Assembly: GCA_964579305.1 (NCBI GenBank)
Contig: CAZOGY010000076.1
Location: 1-18,673, forward strand
DNA: 18,673 bases
DNA from: JBCBWG01 sp964579305
Lineage (GTDB): Bacteria > Pseudomonadota > Alphaproteobacteria > Rhizobiales > Hyphomicrobiaceae
Reading direction: 5' to 3'
Part shown: one piece after another, positions 1-6,785 of the stretch
Layout of the letters: each line of letters opens with the position of its first letter
Position numbering within the stretch: position 1 is the first letter of the stretch
The notes under the pieces: model-generated
Told to the model about the DNA's origin: nothing
Database searches by the model: none
The model's input: only the letters and a program-made list of their open reading frames with translations
Program-made: the position numbers and the translations under genes

Positions 1-1
1 C

Positions 2-136
2 CGTTTTCGTGTCGATGTTTCGAACACGAACATCGATGGCCCGGGCTGCTTTGCGGCCTTGGTGCGTGAACCCGATTGGGTGCGACATGCATTAGGCCGC
101 TGGCGTGCGGCTGCAACGGCATCACACCAAAACTGA
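2..136 (+). CDS. Possible C-terminal tail of a gene cut by the left edge
   Basis: One plus-strand frame is open from the first bases of the window to a TGA at 134-136, giving 44 residues that begin RFRVDVSNTN and end TASHQN. The composition looks like ordinary soluble protein, and the frame would converge on rpmE with a 32-base gap, a common arrangement. I do not recognise the family. The stretch is too short to exclude chance in GC-rich DNA, and nested inverted repeats occupy positions 6-36 of the same stretch. Confidence 0.3.
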   Translation, partial: RFRVDVSNTNIDGPGCFAALVREPDWVRHALGRWRAAATASHQN

Positions 137-168
137 GCAACTGAGATGCCCGCGCCTTGCAACTGGCT

Positions 169-393
169 TTAGAAAAGGCCTTCGAACTTTTTCTTGAAGC
201 GCGACAGGCGGCCGCCGCGGTCCATCAAGCGCTGGTCGCCGCCCGTCCAGGCGGGATGCGTCGTTGGATCGATATCGAGGGCAAGCGTGTCACCCTCTTT
301 GCCCAAAGTTGAGTACGTCACATACTCCGTGCCGTCCGTCATCTTGACGGTGATCTGATGATAATCAGGGTGCAGACCTGGATCTTTTTTCAT
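169..393 (-). CDS. rpmE: 50S ribosomal protein L31 (zinc-free form)
   Basis: This 74-residue protein is a structural component of the large ribosomal subunit. It opens MKKDPGLHPDYHQITVKMTD and has the L31 features YHQITVKMTDG near residues 11-21, DIDPTTHPAWTG at 40-51 and the basic tail SRFKKKFEGLF. It has no cysteine, so it lacks the CxxC zinc site of zinc-binding L31 proteins, as is usual in alphaproteobacteria. The open frame runs further upstream to 663, but the family length and a GAAGG about ten bases before the ATG at 393 fix this start. The gene is divergent from the ABC exporter, a neighbour pair I recall from Rhizobiales genomes. Confidence 0.93.
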   Translation of the reverse strand: MKKDPGLHPDYHQITVKMTDGTEYVTYSTLGKEGDTLALDIDPTTHPAWTGGDQRLMDRGGRLSRFKKKFEGLF

Positions 394-808
394 TTCACGC
401 GGGCCTTCAGTTTCTTCGCGGTCGGTTTGGGCGCAGCAGACCTCTGAGGGATCTTGCCAATCGTGCGATGACGGCATGGCACCGAAAGCCAATGGCGACG
501 CCGGCATCCAGTGGCGCCGAATTGTCGCGCGGCCGTCGCTACGCTGCGGAAATCGTGAGCAAGCCGGTTCAATACGTGACTTTTGCGGGACTTGCAATGC
601 GCGCCTGCGTGGTTTTCGTTGCACGGTCGAATGGGCGGCTTGGCCATCTTGGTTGATGGACACAGCGCCGACGCGTTATGCCGCCAACTATACGATATCC
701 AGAATGTGTGGCTGGCTGCGTGCTTGCCACGTCGCGCTTCTGGTGATGCCCGGCCGGCGGTTGGGGCGATCAAAGGCGGAGCGGTCGCGCGGCCGAATGT
801 GGTGACGG
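394..808. other. Intergenic region between rpmE and the ABC exporter
   Basis: This 415-base divergent region should hold promoters for rpmE and for the exporter. Several open frames cross it on both strands, but none has recognisable protein character and they overlap each other. A TATACGATAT run near 688-697 is the most promoter-like AT-rich patch for plus-strand transcription, but I could not pair it with a convincing -35 element. I saw no terminator, RNA gene or repeat. Confidence 0.5.
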
Positions 809-2767
809 GTGACTGGACGCGAGGACACGAGGGCAGATCAGGTGACGGCCGAGGCAACGAAAGCGGCTGGAAAGCGTGCGAGCACGTTCGGGGTGCGCGC
901 CGGTGACAGCGATGACGTGCAGGCAAAAAAGCGGGTCTCGCTCAAACCGCTGCTTGCGCTCAAACCATATCTCTTAAGACAGCGTCCCATGCTGATCCTC
1001 GCCGCCATCGCGCTTGTCGTGTCGGCCCTGGCGACGCTTGCGGTCCCGGTTGCCGTGCGCCGGATCATTGATTTTGGTTTCTCAGCGGAAGCGCAAGACG
1101 CGATCGACCAGTATTTCATGATGCTGATCGTTGTCGGTCTTGTCCTGGCACTGGCGAGTTCGACGCGGGCCTACTGCGTGAACTGGCTTGGCGAGCGCGT
1201 TGTTGCTGATTTGCGCACGGCCGTCTTTACGCATTTGACCACGTTGGGCCCGCAGTTTTTCGCATCGAACCACTCCGGCGAATTGATGAGCCGGCTGACC
1301 GCGGACACAACACAGATCAAATCGGCGGCGGGATCGGCTCTGAGCCAGGCACTGCGCAATTCGATCATGCTTGTTGGCGCGGGGGTGATGATGTTTGTGA
1401 CGAGCGTGCAGCTCTCGCTCATTATCCTTCTGGCCATTCCCGCAATCGTGTTGCCGCTGATGGCCTACGGCAAGGTCGTGCGGCGTTTGTCGCGAACCGC
1501 ACAGGATACGCTTGCGGAAAGCTCCGCCTTTGCATCGGAAAACTTGGCGGCGGTCGCGACGTTGCAGGCATTCACCAACGAGCGTCCGGTGTCACAGCGT
1601 TTTGCCAGCGCGGTTGAGAATGCAATGGACGCCGCGACCTCGCGGTTGAAAGCGCGGTCCGTGCTGACGGCGATGGCGATTTCGCTGGTGACCGTCTCGA
1701 TCGTTGGCGTTCTGTGGTACGGTGCTTCCCTTGTGGCGGCTGGAAGTATGACGGCAGGGCGACTGAGCCAATTCGTACTTTATGCCGTGTTCGCCGCGGG
1801 AGCGCTGGCTGAATTGGCCGAGGTCATGGGCGAGGTGCAGCAGGCGTCGGGTGCGGCAGAACGCTTGAGCGAGTTGCTTGCCGTCACGGCCCCGATTGCG
1901 TCGCCTGCCAAGCCAAAGCCTCTGGCCCAGCCTGTGCGCGGCGCTGTTCGTTTTGAGGACGTGCGGTTTGCCTATCCCCGGCACGCGCCGGTGCTCGGCG
2001 GTGCGGCGTCCGAACGCGACGTCACGGCGGCGGATGGTCATCCCACTGACCGGGAGGCAGCACTTGCGGGGGACGTTCTTGACGGCATTTCGTTTTCGGC
2101 TGATCCCGGTCGTCTCACTGCGATTGTGGGGCCGTCAGGGGCAGGCAAGTCGACGCTGTTCAATCTGATCTTGCGGTTTTACGACCCGCAGTCGGGTCGC
2201 GTCACAGTCGATGGCGTCGCTGTCAACCAGGTCGCGCTCGACGATCTCAGGCGCGCGATTTCGCTTGTCCCGCAGGATGTTGCCCTCTTTGCCGACACCA
2301 TCGCAGAGAATATCAGCTACGGCACGCGCGGGGCCAGCCGCGAGGCGATCGCGCAGGCAGCCAAAGCCGCGCAGGCTCACGGTTTCATTTCCGACCTGCC
2401 GCAGGGCTACGATACGATCGTTGGCGAACGCGGTGTCACGTTGTCGGGTGGCCAGCGTCAGCGCATCGCGATTGCAAGAGCATTGCTGCGCGATGCACCG
2501 ATCCTGCTGTTGGATGAGGCGACAAGTTCACTTGATGCCGACAGCGAACTCGCCATCCAGCGTGCGCTTGAAAAAGTCATGCAGGGCCGCACGACGATTG
2601 TGATCGCACACCGGCTGGCAACCATCCAGAAAGCCGACAAGATCGTGGTGCTCGACCAAGGCCGCGTGGTGGAAGAGGGGACCCATCAGTCGCTCTCTGC
2701 TGCGGGCGGGCTTTATGCGCGACTGGCGGATCTCCAGTTCTCCGGTGCGCTGCAGGCCGCAGAATAG
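809..2767 (+). CDS. Fused ABC exporter, MsbA/HlyB-like permease-ATPase
   Basis: This 652-residue inner-membrane half-transporter should work as a homodimer exporting a lipid or other hydrophobic substrate. The membrane domain spans about residues 60-340, with helices near 61-80, 103-118, 186-220 and 290-335. The ATPase domain has Walker A GPSGAGKST at 441-449, Q-loop Gln489, signature LSGGQ at 545-549, Walker B ILLLDE at 565-570 and H-loop His601, so it looks catalytically complete. Oddly, about 25-30 extra residues (roughly 396-422, Ala/Asp-rich) sit between FAYP, which carries the A-loop aromatic, and the strand before Walker A. The start is uncertain: GTG at 809 and an in-frame GTG at 842 both lack a strong ribosome-binding site, and residues 1-45 are poorly ordered. 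Substrate specificity cannot be read from the sequence. Confidence 0.92.
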   Translation: MTGREDTRADQVTAEATKAAGKRASTFGVRAGDSDDVQAKKRVSLKPLLALKPYLLRQRPMLILAAIALVVSALATLAVPVAVRRIIDFGFSAEAQDAIDQYFMMLIVVGLVLALASSTRAYCVNWLGERVVADLRTAVFTHLTTLGPQFFASNHSGELMSRLTADTTQIKSAAGSALSQALRNSIMLVGAGVMMFVTSVQLSLIILLAIPAIVLPLMAYGKVVRRLSRTAQDTLAESSAFASENLAAVATLQAFTNERPVSQRFASAVENAMDAATSRLKARSVLTAMAISLVTVSIVGVLWYGASLVAAGSMTAGRLSQFVLYAVFAAGALAELAEVMGEVQQASGAAERLSELLAVTAPIASPAKPKPLAQPVRGAVRFEDVRFAYPRHAPVLGGAASERDVTAADGHPTDREAALAGDVLDGISFSADPGRLTAIVGPSGAGKSTLFNLILRFYDPQSGRVTVDGVAVNQVALDDLRRAISLVPQDVALFADTIAENISYGTRGASREAIAQAAKAAQAHGFISDLPQGYDTIVGERGVTLSGGQRQRIAIARALLRDAPILLLDEATSSLDADSELAIQRALEKVMQGRTTIVIAHRLATIQKADKIVVLDQGRVVEEGTHQSLSAAGGLYARLADLQFSGALQAAE

Positions 2768-3007
2768 CGCGTGCGTTGCCGTCATGTCGCGTTCCAGAGA
2801 TGGAGGCTGCCGGCAGCGATCATGTCCGCAGCGTTGCGGCTTGGTGATTGACCAACGGCCGCGATTGGCGCACTCGCATGGCGTGGCCATCCACACTGGG
2901 TCCGGCCCTGGCCGTCATGATGACCCGTTGCAACGAATTCGGTCCGCTGTCGCCCACCTTGGAGGCTTCCGGGGTGCTGCGGCATGCGCGGGCCGCGGAG
3001 GAAACGC

Positions 3008-3934
3008 ATGAGCGATCTGATCCTGCACCACTACCCGCCCTCTCCTGTTTCGGAAAAGGTACGGACCGCCCTCGGGCTTAAGAAGGCGACCTGGCGCTCG
3101 TGTGAACAAAACCGACTGCCCGACCGGCCCGAGCTGTTTCAACTCACGGGCGGTTACCGGCGCATCCCCGTCCTGCAGATCGGCGCTGATATTTATTGCG
3201 ATACGATGGTCATCTTGACGGAGCTTGAAGCGCGGATCCCAGAGCCGACGTTGTTTCCCAACAATGGGGCCGGGCTGCCCTATGCGTTGAGCCGCTGGAC
3301 CGATAACGAGTTGTTTGGCCTTGCCGTCCGCACGGCCTTTGCACCCGCGGTTGACACTCTGCCGGAAGCGTTGGTCGCTGATCGCGCGCGTCTCTACCTC
3401 GGCCCGCAAGGTGACTTCCGCAAAGAAGCCGAAGACATGCCGCATACGCTTGCGCAGTTGCGCGCGCAGTTGGGCTGGATCGAGACGCGACTTGCAACCG
3501 GCCGACCGTTCATGCTTGGCGACGCACCCGGCTATCCCGATCTCATGATCTGGTATCTCGCGTGGTTTGTGCGAGGGCGGTATGCCGATGCTGCCGCGTT
3601 CATGTCGGAGTTCCCGCATCTTGAGGCCTGGGAAGCGCGCATGCGTGACATCGGCCACGGGACCGCGAGCGATATCACGCCGGCTGATGCACTTGCGGTC
3701 GCAAAAGCTGCTGAGCCGCAGACGCCGGAGGCGAGCGATCCGCGCGATCCGCAAGGCTTGGCGCCGGGGCAGGCGGTGAGTGTTGTGCCCGTCTCAGACA
3801 GCGGAGATCCCGCCGTCACCGGCATCGTGCATGCCGTTTCACGCGACCGCATCGTTCTGCGGCGCGAAAGCGAGGCGGCGGGCGCCGTTTGCGTTCATTT
3901 CCCCCGCGTTGGCTATCGCGTCGCGACAGCCTGA
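3008..3934 (+). CDS. Glutathione S-transferase family protein with C-terminal extension
   Basis: This 308-residue protein starts at the ATG at 3008, set by a GGAGG eight bases upstream; the frame itself opens at 2984. Residues 1-80 form a GST thioredoxin fold: HHYPPSPVSEKVR with a candidate catalytic Ser12 or Ser15, the cis-proline in RRIPVLQ at 51-57, and DIYCDT at 61-66. Residues about 95-215 are the helical GST domain, including the LGDAPGYPDLMIWY signature that follows an N-capping turn. An extra region of roughly 60 residues at the end (GLAPGQAVSVVP to GYRVATA) looks like a small beta domain. I recall similar tails in alphaproteobacterial GSTs. The substrate is unknown; conjugation, reduction or isomerisation are all possible. 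The gene is probably transcribed alone and ends at the terminator at 4070-4100. Confidence 0.87.
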   Translation: MSDLILHHYPPSPVSEKVRTALGLKKATWRSCEQNRLPDRPELFQLTGGYRRIPVLQIGADIYCDTMVILTELEARIPEPTLFPNNGAGLPYALSRWTDNELFGLAVRTAFAPAVDTLPEALVADRARLYLGPQGDFRKEAEDMPHTLAQLRAQLGWIETRLATGRPFMLGDAPGYPDLMIWYLAWFVRGRYADAAAFMSEFPHLEAWEARMRDIGHGTASDITPADALAVAKAAEPQTPEASDPRDPQGLAPGQAVSVVPVSDSGDPAVTGIVHAVSRDRIVLRRESEAAGAVCVHFPRVGYRVATA

Positions 3935-4007
3935 CGTGCGGGCATCGACTGTGTGTGTTTGAGCTGATTGGACCGGCATTGTTGTTTCACCATTCGATTG
4001 AATGGAC

Positions 4008-4067
4008 GAGAGCAATATCCGGTCTTATGGAATAGCTTTGCTATTCACAGATCGGATAAATATACTC
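4008..4067 (+). repeat. Palindromic dispersed repeat, copy 1 (degenerate)
   Basis: The element lies 73 bases after the GST stop codon. Its core is a long hairpin: GAATAGC, loop TTT, GCTATTC at 4030-4046, flanked by ATCCGGTCT at 4017-4025 and AGATCGGAT at 4049-4057, which pair with one G:U. The outer ends AGAG and CTCT also pair. The reverse complement of 16543-16603 matches it closely along its length, including GAGCAATATCCG, CTTA(C/T)GGAAT, GCTTTGC and CACAGATCGGAT. The right arm here has drifted more than in copy 2. Confidence 0.85.
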
Positions 4068-4069
4068 TG

Positions 4070-4100
4070 AGCCCCGCCGATTTTGTCGGCGGGGCTTTCT
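4070..4100 (+). terminator. Rho-independent terminator after the GST gene
   Basis: AGCCCCGCCGA at 4070-4080 and TCGGCGGGGCT at 4086-4096 form a perfect 11-bp GC-rich stem with loop TTTTG. The stem is followed by a T-rich tail (TTTCTCTTT) on the plus strand. It lies between convergent genes, so it may also stop minus-strand transcription from the EF-hand gene, although the minus-strand tail is poor in T. Confidence 0.85.
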
Positions 4101-4126
4101 CTTTGCGCAATCAACTTGGCGATCTG

Positions 4127-4369
4127 TCAGCTTGTCGTCAGCGTGGCTTGGGCGGCAGCAAACTCCTCAGGCGACAGTGCCCCGTCCTGATCCGTATCGG
4201 CCGCTGTAAATGCGGCTTCTGTCACGCTCGGGTTGATGGCTTTGACCTCTGCCATACTCAGCGCGCCGTTCGCATCGGCGTCTGCTTTCGTGAACGCATC
4301 GCTGGCTGCGATCGCCAGTGGGGCCGTAAGCATGAGTGCTGCCAGGGTCAGAGTGAAGGTTTTCGTCAT
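4127..4369 (-). CDS. Small exported EF-hand calcium-binding protein
   Basis: This 80-residue protein starts with a clear signal peptide: MTKTFTLTLAALMLTAPLAI followed by a likely AxA-type cleavage around residues 20-23. The mature chain of about 58 residues carries two EF-hand loops. The first, DADANGALSMAE, is near residues 30-41 and the second, DTDQDGALSPEE, near 58-69; both have Asp at loop positions 1, 3 and 5 and Glu at position 12. It should bind calcium in the periplasm or outside the cell, with a buffering or sensing role that the sequence does not reveal. A GGGAGA lies about eight bases upstream of the ATG. The gene ends beside the bidirectional-looking terminator at 4070-4100. Confidence 0.85.
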   Translation of the reverse strand: MTKTFTLTLAALMLTAPLAIAASDAFTKADADANGALSMAEVKAINPSVTEAAFTAADTDQDGALSPEEFAAAQATLTTS

Positions 4370-4759
4370 GTGTCGTCTCCCGTTGTTGCAGGACTGCGCA
4401 TGGCGGGCCTGCGCTGATGACCGGATGGGCTGCAGGGCTGCCCTGCCGGTGCGGAAGAGAACAGCGGGGAATGGTGTTCGTGTTTAGAGAAAAAATTGAA
4501 ATCAATGGTATTTCTTTTTGTTATAGTCCTGTTATTGCCATCCCATGGCGTTCGTTGGTGTTTTTATTTTCACTGGTAGAATAATTCTTTGTTATTCGCT
4601 GGTCGGATTTGGCTTTTGCACGCCTTGCTTTGCATTGGTCTCAGGCCATTGCTTTGGCAGTACAAAGGCGGCGCTACGACAAAAAACGCGCTGCAGCTTT
4701 ACTGGGAGCTGCAGCGCGCCTGCTCTGTCAACTTCTATGACAGTATGGAAGTGGCGAGG
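4370..4759. other. Intergenic region with an AT-rich patch, between two minus-strand small exported-protein genes
   Basis: This 390-base stretch holds the terminator of the upstream minus-strand gene (4680-4718). It also has a markedly AT-rich patch at about 4480-4620, in which one 60-base line is only 40% G+C. The patch probably contains the promoter of the EF-hand gene, but I could not fix -35 and -10 hexamers. A 24-codon hydrophobic reading frame (4505-4579, plus strand) starts with an ATG that lacks a ribosome-binding site, and I do not call it as a gene. Confidence 0.5.
4680..4718 (-). terminator. Rho-independent terminator of the His/Arg-rich exported protein gene
   Basis: CGCGCTGCAGCT at 4687-4698 and AGCTGCAGCGCG at 4707-4718 form a perfect 12-bp stem with an 8-base loop. 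Read on the minus strand, the stem is followed immediately by six T residues (complement of 4681-4686). This is a textbook intrinsic terminator 42 bases beyond the stop codon at 4760. Confidence 0.9.
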
Positions 4760-5044
4760 TTAATAACCGCGCAGCCACATGCACCGGCGGTAACGCCGCC
4801 ACCAGTAAGGCGAGCCAGTGAACATCGCCCGACGACGCAACCAGCGGCAGCGGAAGCGGCGACGCCATGGACGCCAATGGTGCGGGTGGAAGTGCCGGCG
4901 GTGCCCGAAGTGGACGTTGATGCCGAACTTCACTGACTTGGCCTCGGCGGTGGCCGGTGCTGCGGTCATGCCTGCGCCAGCGGTCACCAGGGCGCCGGCG
5001 GCCAGCGCGGAAGCGCCAGCGATGTTTTTGATCCGAACGTTCAT
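4760..5044 (-). CDS. Small exported His/Arg/Trp-rich basic protein
   Basis: This 94-residue protein starts at the ATG at 5044, with AAGGA about ten bases upstream; the open frame extends to 5083. Residues 1-32 look like a signal peptide: basic NVRIKN, then a long Ala/Gly/Val core, then an AxA-type site near TAAPATAEA. The mature part of about 60 residues is extremely basic and aromatic, with HRRHFHPHHWRPWRRRFRCR and a tail containing YWWRRYRRCMWLRGY. It has two cysteines that could form a disulfide. Similar short Trp/Arg/His-rich exported proteins occur in Rhizobiales, but I know of no assigned function. Metal binding through the histidine cluster, cell-wall binding, or membrane activity are possibilities only. 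It has its own terminator at 4680-4718. Confidence 0.7.
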   Translation of the reverse strand: MNVRIKNIAGASALAAGALVTAGAGMTAAPATAEAKSVKFGINVHFGHRRHFHPHHWRPWRRRFRCRWLRRRAMFTGSPYWWRRYRRCMWLRGY

Positions 5045-5288
5045 GTGTTTGGTCCTTTTCGTTACTGACGTTTGAGCCATCACTGGCTCTCGGTGAGTTC
5101 GTCGCCGGGACCGGCGGAGACGTTCCCACTCGCAAGTCTTTTTCTTTCAAGCAGTTCCACGTGATACTTCGACCTTGTTACGCACGGTACACATCGCGAT
5201 GCATCGCAGCTTCGGGGTCAGTGCGCGCAACAGCGGTATCCGATGCTGCGGAATTGCCTTGCGCGTGCCAGCTCGGATGACATGCCAC

Positions 5289-5318
5289 CTGACCGTGATT
5301 GCGATCACGTGCCGTCAG
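5289..5318 (-). other. Hairpin over the stop codon of the acetyltransferase gene
   Basis: CGTGAT at 5294-5299 and ATCACG at 5304-5309 pair perfectly around the loop TGCG. The outer arms CTGAC (5289-5293) and GTCAG (5314-5318) extend the stem past a four-base bulge. The stop codon (complement of 5305-5307) lies within it. There is no T-run on the minus strand, so it is not a standard intrinsic terminator; it may protect the 3' end or be incidental. Confidence 0.35.
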
Positions 5319-5949
5319 ATGATGCTCTGGGGCGCTGACTTTCATACTTGTCCAAAAATGCTTCGATTGGCAGTTGCCGGAAGTCGGACAGGGCGGCGCG
5401 GATTTCGCGGTGGGTCCAGTCCCACCAGGCGAGCGCTTTCAATCGCTCAGCGATCGGCTCGGGAAAGCGCGCCTTGATGAGTTTTGCTGGCACACCGGCG
5501 ACAATTGCGTAGTCCGGCACATCCTTTGAGACCACGGCGCCGGCTGCGACGACGGCACCGATGCCGACGGTTCGGCCGGGCAGGATGATTGCGCCATGGC
5601 CGATCCAGGCATCATGGCCGATTTGTACGCGGTGGGCGCGGCGCCATTCGAAGAATTCAGTCTCGTCGTCGGCATCATCAAAGTACATCGCCGCCCGGTA
5701 GACAACGTGGCTTTGCGTGGCGCGCCAGGTTGGGTGGTTGCCGGGATTGATCCGGGTCATGGCGGCAATCGAGCAGAACTTGCCGACGTCGGTGTAGATC
5801 ATGTCGGCGTCATTGACGATGTAGGAGTAGTCGCCAAGCGTGGCTTCGACGACCTTCGTGCGGGCGCCGACCTCGGTGTAGCGGCCAAGCGTTGCGTTTC
5901 GGACCGTGGCGGTGGGGTCGATTGTTGGAGCCTGACTGAGTTTTTTCAT
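5305..5949 (-). CDS. phn-associated hexapeptide-repeat acetyltransferase
   Basis: This 214-residue protein belongs to the left-handed beta-helix acyltransferases (xenobiotic/chloramphenicol acetyltransferase type). Hexapeptide turns run through about residues 8-62 (IDPTATV, LGRYTEVG, VGKFCSIA) and 106-155 (VQIGHDAWIGHGAIILPGRT, VGIGAVVAAGAVV). A loop with NHPTW at 71-75 supplies the usual candidate catalytic His72. The start is the ATG at 5949, preceded by GAAGGA. A family of this type (TIGR03308, phosphonate metabolism transferase) is repeatedly found beside C-P lyase genes. It is divergent from phnG, which supports the assignment. It may N-acetylate aminoalkylphosphonates, as PhnO does in enteric bacteria with an unrelated fold, but the substrate is inferred from context. 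Confidence 0.85.
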   Translation of the reverse strand: MKKLSQAPTIDPTATVRNATLGRYTEVGARTKVVEATLGDYSYIVNDADMIYTDVGKFCSIAAMTRINPGNHPTWRATQSHVVYRAAMYFDDADDETEFFEWRRAHRVQIGHDAWIGHGAIILPGRTVGIGAVVAAGAVVSKDVPDYAIVAGVPAKLIKARFPEPIAERLKALAWWDWTHREIRAALSDFRQLPIEAFLDKYESQRPRASSDGT

Positions 5950-6127
5950 TTCTGATCCTTCCAGCCCAATACGCTGTGCGGTGAGCAAGCCCACAGGCAA
6001 GGCTGCCCGCATGTCCCCTTTGAACGTGATGTGGCATACCTCAGCGCGCGCTGTGCGGCGTGCGCGCGATGCAGGCCTGTCTTGCGAAACGGGCGTGTCA
6101 CACCGACTTCAAGTGTCGCTGATAGTA

Positions 6128-6147
6128 TTGTATAGATAAATAGACAA
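6128..6147. promoter_or_regulatory. Operator-like palindrome and candidate promoter upstream of phnG
   Basis: TTGTATA (6128-6134) and TAGACAA (6141-6147) form an inverted repeat with one mismatch around GATAAA. The left half plus spacer, TTGTATAGATAA, also resembles the GTATAGAC-type sites bound by PhnF/HutC-branch GntR repressors; the TGGTATAGACCA site of mycobacterial PhnF is the one I recall. The site overlaps a plausible -10 element TATAGA at 6131-6136, with a weak -35 TTCAAG 17 bases upstream. It lies about 95 bases before phnG and about 180 before the divergent acetyltransferase. No phnF gene is in the window. Confidence 0.4.
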
Positions 6148-6242
6148 ATCGCGGGCCGCGGATTTGGACTTCGTCGACGGATCGGCGGCATCGGTGGTGC
6201 GTTGGCGCGGTAGATGGCCGGGCAGACGCGCCGGAGAGGGGA

Positions 6243-6785
6243 ATGCGGGTGGCGGTGAGAGCGCAAGGCGGGCCCGGCGGTGGTGCGGCGACTGAGGGCG
6301 GCGCGGCCGGTGAGCCTGACGGAACACCGGTGGATGGGGCACAGGCCGCGCGTCAGCGGCTTATGCTTGCATGCGCGCGGGCAACCGTTGATGAGATGGC
6401 GGCGGCGGTGGCGCGGTTTGACGTTGCTGGCGCAGCGCGTGACCTGCGTCCGGTCGAAACCGGGCTTGTGATGTTGCGTGGGCGCGTTGGCGCAACGGGC
6501 GCGCCGTTCAACGTCGGCGAGGTGGCGGTCACGCGGGCAGCCGTGCGGCTGCCGGATCGTTCCGTCGGTTTTGGCTATCAGATGGGGCGATCCCACGAGC
6601 GGGCGCGGCTTGCTGCCGTGATCGACGCGCTTGGCCAGGATCAGAGCCGGCGAACACTGCTTGAGACGGATTTCATAACGCCGGTGTTGGCGCGAGCGGC
6701 GGCTGAGGACCGTGACGTGGCTGCGCAAAGCGCGCAAACGCGGGTGGACTTCTTGACCATGGCGCGCGGGGAGGACGAGCTTTGA
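6243..6785 (+). CDS. phnG: C-P lyase core subunit PhnG
   Basis: PhnG is a subunit of the PhnGHIJ core complex that attaches ATP-derived ribose triphosphate to phosphonates. Diagnostic stretches are ARQRLMLACARA at 36-47, LRPVETGLVMLRGRVGATG at 68-86, APFNVGEVAVTRAAVRL at 87-103 and RVDFLTMARGED near the C-terminus. At 180 residues it is about 30 longer than the usual PhnG of about 150. The first 35 residues are Gly/Ala-rich and unlike the family. The ATG at 6243 follows a GGAGAGGGG run at short spacing. An in-frame GTG at 6330 would give 151 residues but has a weaker ribosome-binding site. It is the first gene of the operon, and its stop codon overlaps the phnH start. Confidence 0.95.
   Translation: MRVAVRAQGGPGGGAATEGGAAGEPDGTPVDGAQAARQRLMLACARATVDEMAAAVARFDVAGAARDLRPVETGLVMLRGRVGATGAPFNVGEVAVTRAAVRLPDRSVGFGYQMGRSHERARLAAVIDALGQDQSRRTLLETDFITPVLARAAAEDRDVAAQSAQTRVDFLTMARGEDEL

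Noticed and set aside
2806..2817. 12-base palindrome GCTGCCGGCAGC after the ABC exporter
   Set aside because: It has no loop or T-run to make a terminator, and palindromes this short are common in GC-rich DNA.
2915..3754. 279-codon minus-strand open frame
   Set aside because: It is antisense to the GST gene, which has clear motifs and a strong ribosome-binding site.
4545..4763. 72-codon plus-strand reading frame with a hydrophobic start
   Set aside because: It runs through the terminator hairpin into the antisense of the exported-protein gene, lacks a ribosome-binding site and has no recognisable family.
6078..6119. Pho box upstream of phnG (CTGTCTT, GTGTCAC and TGTCGC segments)
   Set aside because: The half-sites are 17-18 bases apart, not the 11-base spacing expected for PhoB direct repeats.
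5946..6737. 263-codon minus-strand open frame
   Set aside because: It is antisense to phnG and the operator region, very rich in Arg/Pro/His, and has no family resemblance.
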